Origin: Flavobacterium sp. 11
Lineage (GTDB): Bacteria; Bacteroidota; Bacteroidia; Flavobacteriales; Flavobacteriaceae
DNA: 64,000 bases
Direction of reading: 5' to 3'
Assembly: GCF_002754315.1 (NCBI RefSeq)
Contig: NZ_PEFE01000001.1
Coordinates: 2,108,001 to 2,172,000, forward strand
The notes under the pieces were generated by a model. It was given only the letters and a program-made list of their open reading frames with translations. It had not been told where the DNA came from and searched no databases. A program made the translations under genes and the position numbers. Positions 43,769 through 52,725 of this stretch are shown here, in pieces (position 1 is the stretch's first letter; each line of letters starts with the position of its first letter).

Positions 43769-44404
43769 ATGAGCGATTTTTATAAAAAAATATTAGAGAA
43801 TAATAAAAAATGGGTCGAAACTTCTTTAGCGAGCGACCCAAATTATTTTGAAGATCTTGCCAAAGGTCAAACTCCGCCATTATTATGGATAGGTTGTTCA
43901 GACAGCAGGGTTCCTGCCAATGAAATTGTAGGAGCAAAACCAGGAGAAGTTTTTGTACATAGAAACATTGCCAATATGGTGGTGCATAGTGATATGAATA
44001 TGTTGAGCGTATTGGATTACGCCGTGAATGTCTTGAAAGTAAAACATGTGCTGGTATGTGGCCACTATGGTTGTGGAGGTGTCAAGGCAGCAATGGGGAA
44101 TGATTCTATTGGAATTATTGATAACTGGATTCGCCATATAAAAGACGTATATCGTTTGCATCAATCATATTTGGATTCTATCGAAGATGAAACGGAGCGT
44201 TTTAATACTTTTGTAGAACTAAATGTAAAAGAGCAGGTTTTTGACTTAGCCAAAACATCAATTGTACAGTCTGCTTGGAAGAACGGTCGGGATTTAACCT
44301 TACACGGATGGGCTTACGGACTTAATTCTGGTTTTGTAACGGATTTAGATGTTAACATCAGTTCCGATAAAGATTTGGACGAAGTATACCAACTGAAATT
44401 CTAA
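43769..44404 (+). CDS. can: Beta-carbonic anhydrase 2 (Can type)
   Basis: 211 residues from the ATG at 43769; a frame from 43718 adds an N-terminus unlike the family. Zinc-binding motifs: GCSDSRVPANE (Cys-Asp-Arg) and GHYGCGGVKAA (His, Cys). N-terminal SDFYKKILENNKKWVE is typical of E. coli Can-like enzymes. Provides bicarbonate for biosynthesis in ambient CO2. It has a terminator at 44406. Confidence 0.92.
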   Translation: MSDFYKKILENNKKWVETSLASDPNYFEDLAKGQTPPLLWIGCSDSRVPANEIVGAKPGEVFVHRNIANMVVHSDMNMLSVLDYAVNVLKVKHVLVCGHYGCGGVKAAMGNDSIGIIDNWIRHIKDVYRLHQSYLDSIEDETERFNTFVELNVKEQVFDLAKTSIVQSAWKNGRDLTLHGWAYGLNSGFVTDLDVNISSDKDLDEVYQLKF

Positions 44405-44405
44405 T

Positions 44406-44434
44406 AAAAAAAGCCGCGTTTAGCGGCTTTTTTT
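44406..44434. terminator. Bidirectional terminator between can and the LETM1-related gene
   Basis: The stem AAAGCCGC (44410-44417) / GCGGCTTT (44423-44430) has A and T runs, between convergent genes. Confidence 0.85.
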
Positions 44435-45638
44435 ATTCGTTATCCAAATCCAGATTTTCATTAAAAGCAGATGGCAATAGAGTAGGTATGAATTTGATTA
44501 GAATAGGCAACAATAAACTACCTCCGGGAAGTAAAAATATGGTCAACGAAGGAACGGTTTTACAAATTTCCAACAGTTGTTTTTTGACTTTTTTCTTTTC
44601 TTTTTCGTCCAAATCTCTTCGAGTAGAATAGGCTAATAATACCATTAACTCTTTGCTTTGCACAATTTCCTTTATCAATCTATTTTTATTACGGCTTATG
44701 AGCGTAACAACACTTTGAGTCGTTTGATCGTAAAAATGCTTGACAGGATTTGAATAGTTGAAATACGGTATTTCTTTTTTATGTTTCGTTATAAATGCAT
44801 CGGTGCTCTCTATGCTTTGCTTTACAAAATCATCTGAAACCGATACTGTTTCAGCCAATGAATGCAAAAAGTAAGCCTCATTATTCTCTATTTTGCCATC
44901 ACTCCATAAAGCCATTCCGGCAATATCTATCAAATAATATTGTTCTAATTCATTCGTAAAATAATCCAATTGCAGCGTTTCCAGACTTTGTACAGAGATT
45001 CGGGAAAATTTACTGTAGCGTATTGAAGCTTCAAAAAGTTTTATCAATAAATCATCGTATTGTGATTTTTTAGATTTAATTTTTAAAGCGAGTGTCACAA
45101 TATTTACAATTGTCTCTTCAATTTTCTTTAGGTATTTTTCCGGAATTTCGCCATGTATTAAGTATTGGCGAAAAGCCAAAACATCTATAAAAAGCAACGC
45201 ATTGGTTACCAGATGGGAGAAGTTTTTACTGATGATACTATCGTTCGTTTGGACACGCTCATCAATTATTTTTTCCAGCGTTAAGGAAAGGGAATTTTTA
45301 GGCAGTATTTTTTTAAACAAATTGAAACCTTGTGGATTCATTTGATTGTAAAACGTAACTGTTTGTTTAATGAAATTCTCGGAACTGATTTCGTCATTGG
45401 TCAAGCAAAAAACACCGTATAAAGTATTTAATAGTGCAACTTTAGAAATCTCTTCTTTAAACCAACCTTTGGTTTCAATTGTATTTACGGTATCAAATGT
45501 GATTATATGGCCATAAATAAATCCTGTTTCTCTAACTTTTTGATAAAATGTATCCGTAGTTTTAGAAACCGTTTTCTCTGAAATTTTTTGTTCAATAAAA
45601 AATTTATCTATCCAACCTGATGCCGAAGGGTTAATCAT
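44433..45638 (-). CDS. LETM1-related biofilm-associated protein
   Basis: 401 residues from the ATG at 45636-45638 (MINPSASGWIDKFF); a frame from 45659 adds seven residues. The C-terminal region holds the LETM1-like ring: KKQLLEICKTVPSLTIFLLPGG followed by the membrane helix LLLPILIKFIPTLLPSAFNEN, the LETM1 signature (P-rich transmembrane segment). The N-terminal two thirds is helical. Mitochondrial LETM1 affects K+/H+ exchange; Bacteroidota homologues have been linked to biofilm formation. Localisation at the inner membrane is inferred. Confidence 0.75.
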   Translation of the reverse strand: MINPSASGWIDKFFIEQKISEKTVSKTTDTFYQKVRETGFIYGHIITFDTVNTIETKGWFKEEISKVALLNTLYGVFCLTNDEISSENFIKQTVTFYNQMNPQGFNLFKKILPKNSLSLTLEKIIDERVQTNDSIISKNFSHLVTNALLFIDVLAFRQYLIHGEIPEKYLKKIEETIVNIVTLALKIKSKKSQYDDLLIKLFEASIRYSKFSRISVQSLETLQLDYFTNELEQYYLIDIAGMALWSDGKIENNEAYFLHSLAETVSVSDDFVKQSIESTDAFITKHKKEIPYFNYSNPVKHFYDQTTQSVVTLISRNKNRLIKEIVQSKELMVLLAYSTRRDLDEKEKKKVKKQLLEICKTVPSLTIFLLPGGSLLLPILIKFIPTLLPSAFNENLDLDNE

Positions 45639-45871
45639 TGCTTTAATTTGAAGGTACAAAGCTATACTTTTTTGCGGTAGTTTTAACGGTGCTTTTTAGT
45701 TTAACACAGATACTACAATTAATTAGTATTGTTTTTTTAGTTTTAAACAAGATAAATTTAATTGTTATAATTTTTGATGAAAAACACTCAGAATCAAGCC
45801 GTATTTCCATTGCAATGATTGACAATGGATATTAATAAAAATAGGATTTTGATACAAGAGGTGTCTATATA

Positions 45872-45911
45872 ATAAGAAGCCCTGAATTACTATTAAAACA
45901 GGGCTTCTATT
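45872..45911 (-). terminator. Possible terminator of the superoxide dismutase gene
   Basis: The 10-bp stem AGAAGCCCTG (45875-45884) / CAGGGCTTCT (45899-45908) has a 14-nt loop, just after the stop. The T-run is short, so efficiency is uncertain. Confidence 0.5.
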
Positions 45912-45916
45912 GGTAT

Positions 45917-46693
45917 TTAAGAATTGAATAAAGCTTCAGCGGCATCCCAATTGACTACATTCCAAAAAGAAGCAACATAATCAGCTCTGCGGTTTTGATT
46001 TTTTAGATAATATGCATGTTCCCAAACGTCTAAAGCTAAAACAGGTTTTCCTTTTAATCCTTTGCCACGCAAACTCATTAATGGATTGTCTTGATTTGGC
46101 GTTGAACCGATAACTAATTTGCCATCTTGAACTACTAGCCAAGCCCAACCGGAACCAAATCGTTTCATGGAAGCATCACTGAATTGTTTTTTAAATTCAT
46201 CAAAAGAACCAAAAGTAGCAGTTATTGCGTCGCCTAATTTCCCTTTTGGAGTACCACCGCCATTTGGTTTCATTAAACTCCAAAACAAACTGTGATTGTA
46301 ATGTCCACCACCATTATTGCGAATCGCTTCTGGAAATTTCGACATTTTTCCGAAGATACTTTCCAGAGATTTAGAATGTTCAACTAAGTTTTTATCCAAA
46401 GTTTCAATCGCCTTGTTCAAGTTTGTCACATAAGCTTGATGGTGTTTGCTGTAGTGAATCTCCATTGTCATTTTATCAATATGAGGCTCTAAAGCATCGT
46501 AAGCGTAAGGTAATTTTGGTAGGCTATAGTTTCCTTGAAAATCGAGAGTGTCTAATTCCGATATTTGATTTTCTAATTTTAAAGGGTTTTCAGATGCAAA
46601 AGCAGTATTAAATAAGCTAGAACCAATGATTGTTCCTGTCGAAAGTATTGCTGTTTGTTTTAAAAAATTTCTTCGTGTATTATTATTTTCCAT
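45917..46693 (-). CDS. sodA: Exported Fe/Mn superoxide dismutase
   Basis: 258 residues from the ATG at 46691-46693; a longer frame from 46747 adds 18 residues before the twin-arginine motif. It begins with a Tat-like signal, [17 protein letters not shown], so it is exported folded. The enzyme dismutates superoxide using Fe or Mn; metal ligands lie in [33 protein letters not shown] and the C-terminal [10 protein letters not shown]. Metal choice cannot be read from the sequence. It probably protects the periplasm; the cytoplasmic SOD must be elsewhere. Confidence 0.9.
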   Translation of the reverse strand: MENNNTRRNFLKQTAILSTGTIIGSSLFNTAFASENPLKLENQISELDTLDFQGNYSLPKLPYAYDALEPHIDKMTMEIHYSKHHQAYVTNLNKAIETLDKNLVEHSKSLESIFGKMSKFPEAIRNNGGGHYNHSLFWSLMKPNGGGTPKGKLGDAITATFGSFDEFKKQFSDASMKRFGSGWAWLVVQDGKLVIGSTPNQDNPLMSLRGKGLKGKPVLALDVWEHAYYLKNQNRRADYVASFWNVVNWDAAEALFNS

Positions 46694-46866
46694 AGGTTGA
46701 AAATTTATCCTAAAAAGGTTATTAAAGTAGGACATAAATTTAAACATTAAAACATAGGGATGGGTTAATAAAGACTTAAAATTTGGTTAGTTTTTTGTTT
46801 ACAACATATTTGAAACACCTTAAATGTATAGGAATTATGTAAATATCATTTCAGATTTATATAAAA

Positions 46867-46874
46867 TATCTTTG
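46867..46874 (+). promoter_or_regulatory. -7 element of the YihY gene promoter
   Basis: TATCTTTG matches TAnnTTTG, 62 bp before the ATG at 46937. No clear TTG at -33. Confidence 0.4.
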
Positions 46875-46936
46875 TAATTTTGGGAACACACTCAAATCGG
46901 ATAGCCTTAAAAAGGGATTCTGTTTTTTGTAAATAA

Positions 46937-47908
46937 ATGAAAATCAGAATGTCTGAATTTTTTCGTTTGAAAGAATATAAAAATATAAAAATGAAACATA
47001 AAGAAATAGCCTTGACAAGTTGGAGTTTACTGAAGCGTACCTATCAGGAATTTGATGATGACAATGCCATAAAATTAAGTGCCTCATTGTCCTATTATAC
47101 GATTTTTTCGTTGCCTCCATTGTTAATTATTATTTTGTCAATTTTCAGCTTTTTCTTTGGAAGAGAAGCGGTCACAGGAAGATTCTTTGGACAAATTAAT
47201 GGGATGGTTGGGAATGAAGCTGCAATCCAAATTCAAGAAACAATTAAGAATATTGAATTGTCTGATAGCAATACATTTGCGGCTGTTTTTGGAGGGATTA
47301 TGCTACTTATAGGCGCATCAGGAGTGTTTGCCGAAATACAAAGTTCCATCAACTTTATCTGGGGTTTAAAAGCAAAACCCAATAAAGGAGTCATGAAATT
47401 TATTAAAAATAGACTAATGTCATTTTCGATGATTGCTTCTGTTGGTTTTTTACTGATGGTGAGTTTGATGGTTAATACCGTCATGGATGTTATAAACACG
47501 CGATTGCTTGTTTACTTTCCTGATACTACGGTTTATATATTTTATATTTTTAATGTATTAATTTTATTTGCAACAACTACAATTCTGTTTTCAATTATTT
47601 TCAAAACGCTGCCTGATGGAAATATAGACTGGAAAGATGCTTTGATAGGTTCCAGTTTCACTTCGTTTTTCTTTATGTTTGGTAAGTTTGCCATTGGATT
47701 TTATTTAGGAAGTTCAACTGTTGCAACTGTTTACGGAGCAGCGGGTTCCATTATCATCATTTTAATTTGGGTGTATTATTCGGCAATAATCCTATATTTT
47801 GGTGCTGAATTCACTAAAGTATATGCTAATGCGCATGGAAATAAAATTATTCCGAATGGGTATGCTGTCGCAATTAAGGTAGAAGTTGTGGAGGTGAAAA
47901 AGAGTTAA
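46937..47908 (+). CDS. YihY/BrkB-family membrane protein
   Basis: 323 residues with six to seven transmembrane helices (for example LSYYTIFSLPPLLIIILSIFSFFFG, GGIMLLIGASGVF, ILLFATTTILFSIIFK and ILIWVYYSAIILYF), matching the YihY/virulence factor BrkB family, once called RNase BN in error. It has the family patterns NAIKLSASLSYYTIFSLPP and GASGVFAEIQSSINFIWG. Start codons at 46949 and 46991 (MKHKEIA) are also possible. Inner membrane, function unknown, perhaps transport. Confidence 0.85.
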   Translation: MKIRMSEFFRLKEYKNIKMKHKEIALTSWSLLKRTYQEFDDDNAIKLSASLSYYTIFSLPPLLIIILSIFSFFFGREAVTGRFFGQINGMVGNEAAIQIQETIKNIELSDSNTFAAVFGGIMLLIGASGVFAEIQSSINFIWGLKAKPNKGVMKFIKNRLMSFSMIASVGFLLMVSLMVNTVMDVINTRLLVYFPDTTVYIFYIFNVLILFATTTILFSIIFKTLPDGNIDWKDALIGSSFTSFFFMFGKFAIGFYLGSSTVATVYGAAGSIIIILIWVYYSAIILYFGAEFTKVYANAHGNKIIPNGYAVAIKVEVVEVKKS

Positions 47909-48041
47909 ATTTTGATTTCTGACTTTAAGGTTTGATGGCTTTAAAAGATAGTTTTTGTAAGACTCTTTTTTTGTATTTTTTTTTGAAAAAAGACACATTG
48001 GCAATGTTTTTGAACTATAGAAAAAAATATAAAAATCAAAA

Positions 48042-48482
48042 ATGGATCACATGAGAAAAATAATTCTGTCGCTTACGGTTATATGTTTAGCATTTATTTC
48101 TTGCAATTCGGTTAAAACAATCACAGGTAAAACAGCTTCACTTGAAGGAACTTGGGAATTGAATTATGTTACAGGACCAAGAATAGCTTTTAATGGATTG
48201 TACCCAAATAAAAAACCAACTATTATCTTTGACTTGAAAGAAAATCGTTTTTCAGGAAATACCAGTTGTAACAATTACACGGGAAAATTAAGTGTTAATG
48301 GAAATACAATCAGTTTCAAAGAGCCAATGGCGGTAACCAGAATGATGTGTCTTGATGGTCAAGGTGAAAGTGTGTACATATCAACTTTAGAGAAAATTGA
48401 TTCTTACTCCATTTCAGAAGATGGAAAAACTTTAAATTTTATCATGGGCGATATCGCTATGATGCGTTTTGAGAAAAAATAA
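48042..48482 (+). CDS. META-domain lipoprotein (HslJ-like)
   Basis: 146 residues. Lipoprotein signal with lipobox AFISCNS (an ATG three codons downstream is equally plausible as start). The mature part is one META domain: LEGTWELNYVTGPRIAF, PTIIFDLKENRFSGNTSCNNYTG (FSGxxGCNxY core), ITFKEPMAVTRMMC-like strand and a terminal GDIAMMRFEKK. META domains occur in heat-shock protein HslJ and similar surface lipoproteins, with an unclear role in stress or motility. Lipid-anchored in the envelope. Confidence 0.86.
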   Translation: MDHMRKIILSLTVICLAFISCNSVKTITGKTASLEGTWELNYVTGPRIAFNGLYPNKKPTIIFDLKENRFSGNTSCNNYTGKLSVNGNTISFKEPMAVTRMMCLDGQGESVYISTLEKIDSYSISEDGKTLNFIMGDIAMMRFEKK

Positions 48483-48571
48483 ATTTAGAGTTTTAGTTTA
48501 ACCTGCTTTTCAGAACCTATTAGCATATATTTAATATTGGTTTTTGAAACATTACTGTCAAAACATTAAAA

Positions 48572-49102
48572 ATGAATGTCATGAAAATAAAACGAACTAT
48601 TTCAGTAATTTTTTTGTCACTTATAATGACTGTTGGTTACAGCCAAGAAAAAAGTAAGAAACAATTAAGAGAAGAGCGCAAAATAGAGAAGCAAAAACAA
48701 ACAGCGGCTTTGGTTGATTCTAAAGAGTTTGTTTTTGTTGGCAGAACAGCTTTACCTCAGGGGTTTAGAACAATGGATTTGACTACGAATCCTAATTATG
48801 TACAATTTCGTCCTGATAATATCAAGAGCGAGATGCCTTTTTTTGGCAGAGCATTTAGTGGAGTTGGTTATGGAAGTGATGTAGGATTACATTTTGAAGG
48901 AACGCCTAAAGAATTTAGTGTTGAGAAAGGTAAAAAATCCTATCAGATAAAAGTAGTTGTCAGAGGAGAGAAGGATACCTATACGTTGTTACTTTCTGTT
49001 TTCTTTGAGGGCAGTGCAACACTTTCCATTAGTTCCAATAACCGAAGTACGATTTCATATAATGGCGATATTACAGCAATTGAGAAAATAGAAGCGAAGT
49101 AG
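48572..49102 (+). CDS. DUF4251 secreted protein
   Basis: 176 residues. A signal peptide (about 1-24, ending TVGYSQ) is followed by a short charged helix (EKSKKQLREERKIEKQKQT) and a DUF4251 beta domain: FVFVGRTALPQGFRTMDLTTNPNYVQFRPD and SGVGYGSDVGLHFEGTPKEFSVEK. This Bacteroidota family has no known function and is probably periplasmic. A start at MKIKRTISV (three codons later) is possible. Followed by a strong terminator. Confidence 0.84.
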   Translation: MNVMKIKRTISVIFLSLIMTVGYSQEKSKKQLREERKIEKQKQTAALVDSKEFVFVGRTALPQGFRTMDLTTNPNYVQFRPDNIKSEMPFFGRAFSGVGYGSDVGLHFEGTPKEFSVEKGKKSYQIKVVVRGEKDTYTLLLSVFFEGSATLSISSNNRSTISYNGDITAIEKIEAK

Positions 49103-49123
49103 TTTAACTACGGAAGCAATAAA

Positions 49124-49163
49124 AAAAAACCGTCTTGTTTTCAGGAACAAGGCGGTTTTTTTA
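49124..49163 (+). terminator. Terminator after the DUF4251 gene
   Basis: The stem AAACCGTCTTGTT (49128-49140) / AACAAGGCGGTTT (49146-49158), with one mismatch, has A and T runs on the two sides; it probably also serves the convergent fadE gene. Confidence 0.8.
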
Positions 49164-49194
49164 ACAAATAAAATTACTAAAAACTATCTTCTAA

Positions 49195-50985
49195 TTAAAA
49201 ACAATATTCATTTTCAGCCACTAATTTTGAAGTGATTATTTCTCTTAATCCTACAATATTTGGCATGTTTGTGTATTTTGTAAAACGACGTAATCCCATT
49301 AACATCATGCGTTGTTCATCACCTTCAGCAAAAGAGATTACACTTTCTTTTCCTTTTTGAGTAACGATATCTACCGCTTTGTATAAGTATAATTTTGCCA
49401 TTGCAATTTGCTCTTGCACTTTGGCTTCACCTTCTTTTTTGGCTAATTTTTCGGTTCTAAGAATAGTACTTTCAGCCATATAGATTTCAATCAAAATATC
49501 AGAAGCTGCCATCAATAATTGTTGGTGTGAATCTAAATCCGGACCGTATTTTTGAACAGCTCCACCAGCAACCATTAAAAAAGCTTTTTTCAATTTGCCA
49601 ATCATTTCTTTTTCTTCTGCAAATAACTCAGAATAATCAGGAGTTTCAAATGATGGAATTCCCATTAATTCTTCTTGTACTTTTGATGCAGGTCCAAGTA
49701 AATCAACATGTCCTTTCATTGCTTTTTTAATCAACATTCCTACAGAAAGCATTCTATTGATTTCATTTGTTCCTTCGTAAATACGAGCAATTCTGGCATC
49801 TCTCCAAGCACTTTCCATCGGAGTGTCTTCAGAGAATCCCATTCCACCAAAGATTTGAATTCCTTCATCGGCACAGTTTTGAATGTCTTCAGAAACTGCC
49901 ACTTTAAGGATAGAACATTCAATAGCATATTCTTCAACTCCTTTTAGTTCTGCTTCTTGATGAGAAGATCCTTCTCCTTCGCGAGCTATGATTCTATCTT
50001 CAATATCTTTTGCTGCTCTGTAAGAAGCACTTTCTCCTGCATAACAGCTCGTTGCCATTTCTGCTAATTTTGCACGAATAGCGCCAAACTGAGCAATTGG
50101 AGTGTTGAACTGGATTCTTTCATTAGCATATTGTACAGAACTTGCAATCACTCTTCTTTGAGCGTCTAAGCAAGCTGCTGCCAATTTGATACGACCTACA
50201 TTCAAAGCATTCATTGCTATTTTGAAACCGTTTCCTCTTTCTGACAGCATGTTTTCAACAGGAACTTTAGTTTCACTGAAGAAAACCTGACGCGTAGAAG
50301 ATGCACGAATCCCTAATTTATGCTCTTCTTCACCCATAGAAATTCCGTTATCAGCGGTGTTTTCTAAGATGAAACCTGTAATGTTTTTATCATCACCGAT
50401 ACGTGCAAAAACGATAAATACAGAGCAAAATCCTGCATTCGAAATCCACATTTTTTGTCCTGTAATTTTATAATGCGTTCCATCTTCAGATAAAACTGCT
50501 TTTGTTTTTCCAGAATTAGCATCAGATCCTGCGCCTGGTTCTGTCAAACAATAGGCACCAAACCATTCGCCAGAAGCTAATTTAGGAACGTATTTTTGTT
50601 TTTGTTCTTCTGTTCCGTACAAAGTGATTGGCATTGTTCCAATTCCGGTATGTGCTCCAAAAGCGGTTGAGAAGGATCCCGTTGCTCCCGAAATATAATC
50701 ACACACAAGCATTGTGGAAACAAATCCCATTCCTAATCCACCGTAAGCTTCAGGAACTGCAACTCCAAGAAGTCCAAGTTCACCAGCTTTACGCATACTT
50801 TCTTCTGTAAATGCGTAATCTTTACTTTCAAAACGATTTTTATTTGGCCAAATTTCTTTGTCCACAAACTCTTTTACAGAGTCACGCATCATTAATTGCT
50901 CTTCCGAAAAATCTTCTGGAGTGAAGATATCTTCGCATTTTGTTTCTTTTACCAGGAATTGACCTCCTCTAGTTTTGTCGCTCAT
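49195..50985 (-). CDS. fadE: Acyl-CoA dehydrogenase (FadE type)
   Basis: 596 residues. Carries out the FAD-dependent first dehydrogenation of fatty acyl-CoA. It matches the large Bacillus FadE form (about 594 residues), with N-terminal, middle and C-terminal acyl-CoA dehydrogenase domains plus an extra helical C-terminal region (about 400-596). Motifs: AYCLTEPGAGSDANSGKTKA, KMWISNAGF and QIFGGMGFSEDTPMESAWRDARIARIYEGTNEI. Last gene of the marR-fadN-fadA-fadE operon; the IVS-like element 51010-51446 separates it from fadA. Confidence 0.92.
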   Translation of the reverse strand: MSDKTRGGQFLVKETKCEDIFTPEDFSEEQLMMRDSVKEFVDKEIWPNKNRFESKDYAFTEESMRKAGELGLLGVAVPEAYGGLGMGFVSTMLVCDYISGATGSFSTAFGAHTGIGTMPITLYGTEEQKQKYVPKLASGEWFGAYCLTEPGAGSDANSGKTKAVLSEDGTHYKITGQKMWISNAGFCSVFIVFARIGDDKNITGFILENTADNGISMGEEEHKLGIRASSTRQVFFSETKVPVENMLSERGNGFKIAMNALNVGRIKLAAACLDAQRRVIASSVQYANERIQFNTPIAQFGAIRAKLAEMATSCYAGESASYRAAKDIEDRIIAREGEGSSHQEAELKGVEEYAIECSILKVAVSEDIQNCADEGIQIFGGMGFSEDTPMESAWRDARIARIYEGTNEINRMLSVGMLIKKAMKGHVDLLGPASKVQEELMGIPSFETPDYSELFAEEKEMIGKLKKAFLMVAGGAVQKYGPDLDSHQQLLMAASDILIEIYMAESTILRTEKLAKKEGEAKVQEQIAMAKLYLYKAVDIVTQKGKESVISFAEGDEQRMMLMGLRRFTKYTNMPNIVGLREIITSKLVAENEYCF

Positions 50986-51009
50986 TTTTTTTGTTTTTAG
51001 ATAAAAGAT

Positions 51010-51446
51010 GAAAGAATCAAGAAGAAAGATTATTGTCTAACTTATTTATGAAACCTGTTGTCATCTTTTGAAATTCAATTATTTTATTTTCTATTTCGTC
51101 TGTTTTTTCTTTCGATAAATAATCATTTTGACTAGCAATTAGCAATTGAGTTTGTAATTCAAATGATGAACCTAAACTGATATTTAAATAATGCTGAAAA
51201 TGTTTATCCCCTCTATTCGAACCTTCTGCAATATTTGATGGCATTGAAACTGAACATCTATTCATTTGACTAACTAGACCATATATTTCAGATTTTGGAA
51301 ATATAGAAGTAAGTTTATAAATATCATTCGTGATATCCATTGCTAAATTCCAAATCTTCAAGTTCTTGAAATTGTGTCTCATTTGCCTTTTTTAATTCTA
51401 ATTCCTACTAAAATTATATCTTAAAATCTTGCTTCTTGTTTCTTTC
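51010..51446 (-). mobile_element. IVS-like element: four-helix-bundle gene flanked by 22-bp inverted repeats
   Basis: The repeat at 51010-51031 (GAAAGAATCAAGAAGAAAGA...) and that at 51425-51446 are inverted copies with 20 of 22 matches. They enclose exactly one four-helix-bundle (23S rRNA IVS-type) gene, whose stop codon is inside the left repeat. In the transcript they would form one long stem, as at the base of 23S rRNA intervening sequences. It interrupts the fadA-fadE spacing, so it looks like an insertion into an operon, tolerated because it is transcribed without disrupting a gene. Confidence 0.6.
51017..51382 (-). CDS. Four-helix-bundle protein (23S rRNA IVS / S23 family)
   Basis: 121 residues. 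Strong family match: MRHNFKNLKIWNLAMDITNDIYKLTSIFPKSEIYGLVSQMNRCSVSMPSNIAEG, then FQHYLNISLGSSFELQTQLLIAS. IVS proteins are found in intervening sequences of 23S rRNA and scattered in Bacteroidota genomes; related Avd proteins serve diversity-generating retroelements. The function is unknown, perhaps RNA or protein binding as a pentamer. Here it lies inside a fatty-acid operon, flanked by inverted repeats. No reverse transcriptase or variable repeat is nearby. Confidence 0.88.
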   Translation of the reverse strand: MRHNFKNLKIWNLAMDITNDIYKLTSIFPKSEIYGLVSQMNRCSVSMPSNIAEGSNRGDKHFQHYLNISLGSSFELQTQLLIASQNDYLSKEKTDEIENKIIEFQKMTTGFINKLDNNLSS

Positions 51447-51464
51447 TTCCTTTTTTAAATAATT

Positions 51465-52646
51465 CTAAAGCAACTCGTAAATCCCTGCACTTCCTTGTCC
51501 AGTTCCCACACACATACTTACAATTCCGTATTTGCTTCCTCTGCGTTCCATTTCGTCAAATAATTGAACAGACAATTTTGCTCCGGTACAACCCAGTGGG
51601 TGACCTAATGCAATCGCTCCACCATTGACATTGATGATATCAGGATTTAGGTTTAATTCGCGCGTAACTGCCAATGCTTGTGACGCAAAAGCTTCGTTAA
51701 GTTCTATTAAATCAATATCATTCAATGTTAAACCAGCTTGTTTCAAGGCTTTTGGAATTGCTTTTACAGGTCCAATTCCCATGATTCTTGGTTCAACTCC
51801 TGCTGAAGCAAAGTTTACCAAACGGGCGATAGGAGTAAGGTTCAATTCTTTTACCATTTCTTCACTCATGATTAGAACAAAAGCTGCTCCATCACTCATT
51901 TGAGAAGAGTTTCCTGCAGTCACGCTTCCGTTCGCTTCAAAAACCGGTCTTAAACCTGCTAAAGCTTCTACAGAAGTTCCTGCTCTAGGTCCTTCATCTT
52001 TATTTACTACGTATGATTTTGTTTCTTTTTTACCATTTTCATTGATAAACGTTTGTTCTACGGTAATAGGAACAATTTGTTTGTCAAATTTACCTTCGGC
52101 TTGCGCTTTAAGGGCTTTCATGTGTGAGTTATAAGCAAACTCATCTTGATCCGCGCGAGATACATTGAATTGTTTGGCTACCGCTTCCGCAGTTAGTCCC
52201 ATTCCCCAATAGTAATCTTCGTTACCCGCTTTTGCAACAGCATAATCCGGAGTTGGTTTGTAACCTCCCATCGGAATAAAACTCATGCTTTCGGCACCAC
52301 CGGCAATGATACAATCCGCCATTCCAGATTGGATTTTGGCTGTTGCCATACCAATTGTTTCTAATCCTGACGCGCAATAACGATTTACGGTTACACCCGG
52401 AACATCTTCGATTTTCAATCCCATCAAAGAGATTAATCGTCCCACGTTTAACCCTTGTTCCGCTTCCGGCATTGCATTTCCTACCATCACGTCATCAATG
52501 CGTTTTTTGTCGAAATCAGGCAACTCATTCATCATAAACTGAATCGTTTCTGCTGCCAATTCATCAGGACGTTTAAATCTAAACACACCTTTTGGGGCTT
52601 TACCCACGGCTGTTCTGTATGCTTTAACTATATAGGCTGTTTTCAT
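51465..52646 (-). CDS. fadA: Acetyl-CoA C-acyltransferase (3-ketoacyl-CoA thiolase)
   Basis: 393 residues, thiolase fold. Cleaves 3-ketoacyl-CoA with CoA to acetyl-CoA and a shortened acyl-CoA. Catalytic Cys91 (NRYCASGLET), His in GGAIALGHPLGCTGAK and the second Cys in SMCVGTGQGSAG. Size matches Bacillus FadA (391). It is the middle gene of a fadN-fadA-fadE operon; the AT-rich palindromic gap to fadN is 79 bp. Cytoplasmic. Confidence 0.94.
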   Translation of the reverse strand: MKTAYIVKAYRTAVGKAPKGVFRFKRPDELAAETIQFMMNELPDFDKKRIDDVMVGNAMPEAEQGLNVGRLISLMGLKIEDVPGVTVNRYCASGLETIGMATAKIQSGMADCIIAGGAESMSFIPMGGYKPTPDYAVAKAGNEDYYWGMGLTAEAVAKQFNVSRADQDEFAYNSHMKALKAQAEGKFDKQIVPITVEQTFINENGKKETKSYVVNKDEGPRAGTSVEALAGLRPVFEANGSVTAGNSSQMSDGAAFVLIMSEEMVKELNLTPIARLVNFASAGVEPRIMGIGPVKAIPKALKQAGLTLNDIDLIELNEAFASQALAVTRELNLNPDIINVNGGAIALGHPLGCTGAKLSVQLFDEMERRGSKYGIVSMCVGTGQGSAGIYELL

Positions 52647-52649
52647 GAC

Positions 52650-52722
52650 TATTATTTTGAATTTTGAATTGTAAATTTTAAATGAAGCTCATTCATAATT
52701 TATAATTCATAATTTATAATTA
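52650..52722. repeat. AT-rich direct and inverted repeats between fadN and fadA
   Basis: Contains two tandem copies of TTCATAATTTATAA (52692-52705, 52706-52719) and, beside them, related inverted words around ATGAATGAGCTTCAT, so the whole gap could fold as one AT-rich stem of about 30 bp. It resembles the flanks of small Bacteroidota elements and may be a remnant of one. Confidence 0.45.
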
Positions 52723-52725
52723 AAA

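Noticed and set aside
51017..51382. Avd accessory gene of a diversity-generating retroelement
   Set aside because: No reverse transcriptase, template repeat or variable target gene nearby.
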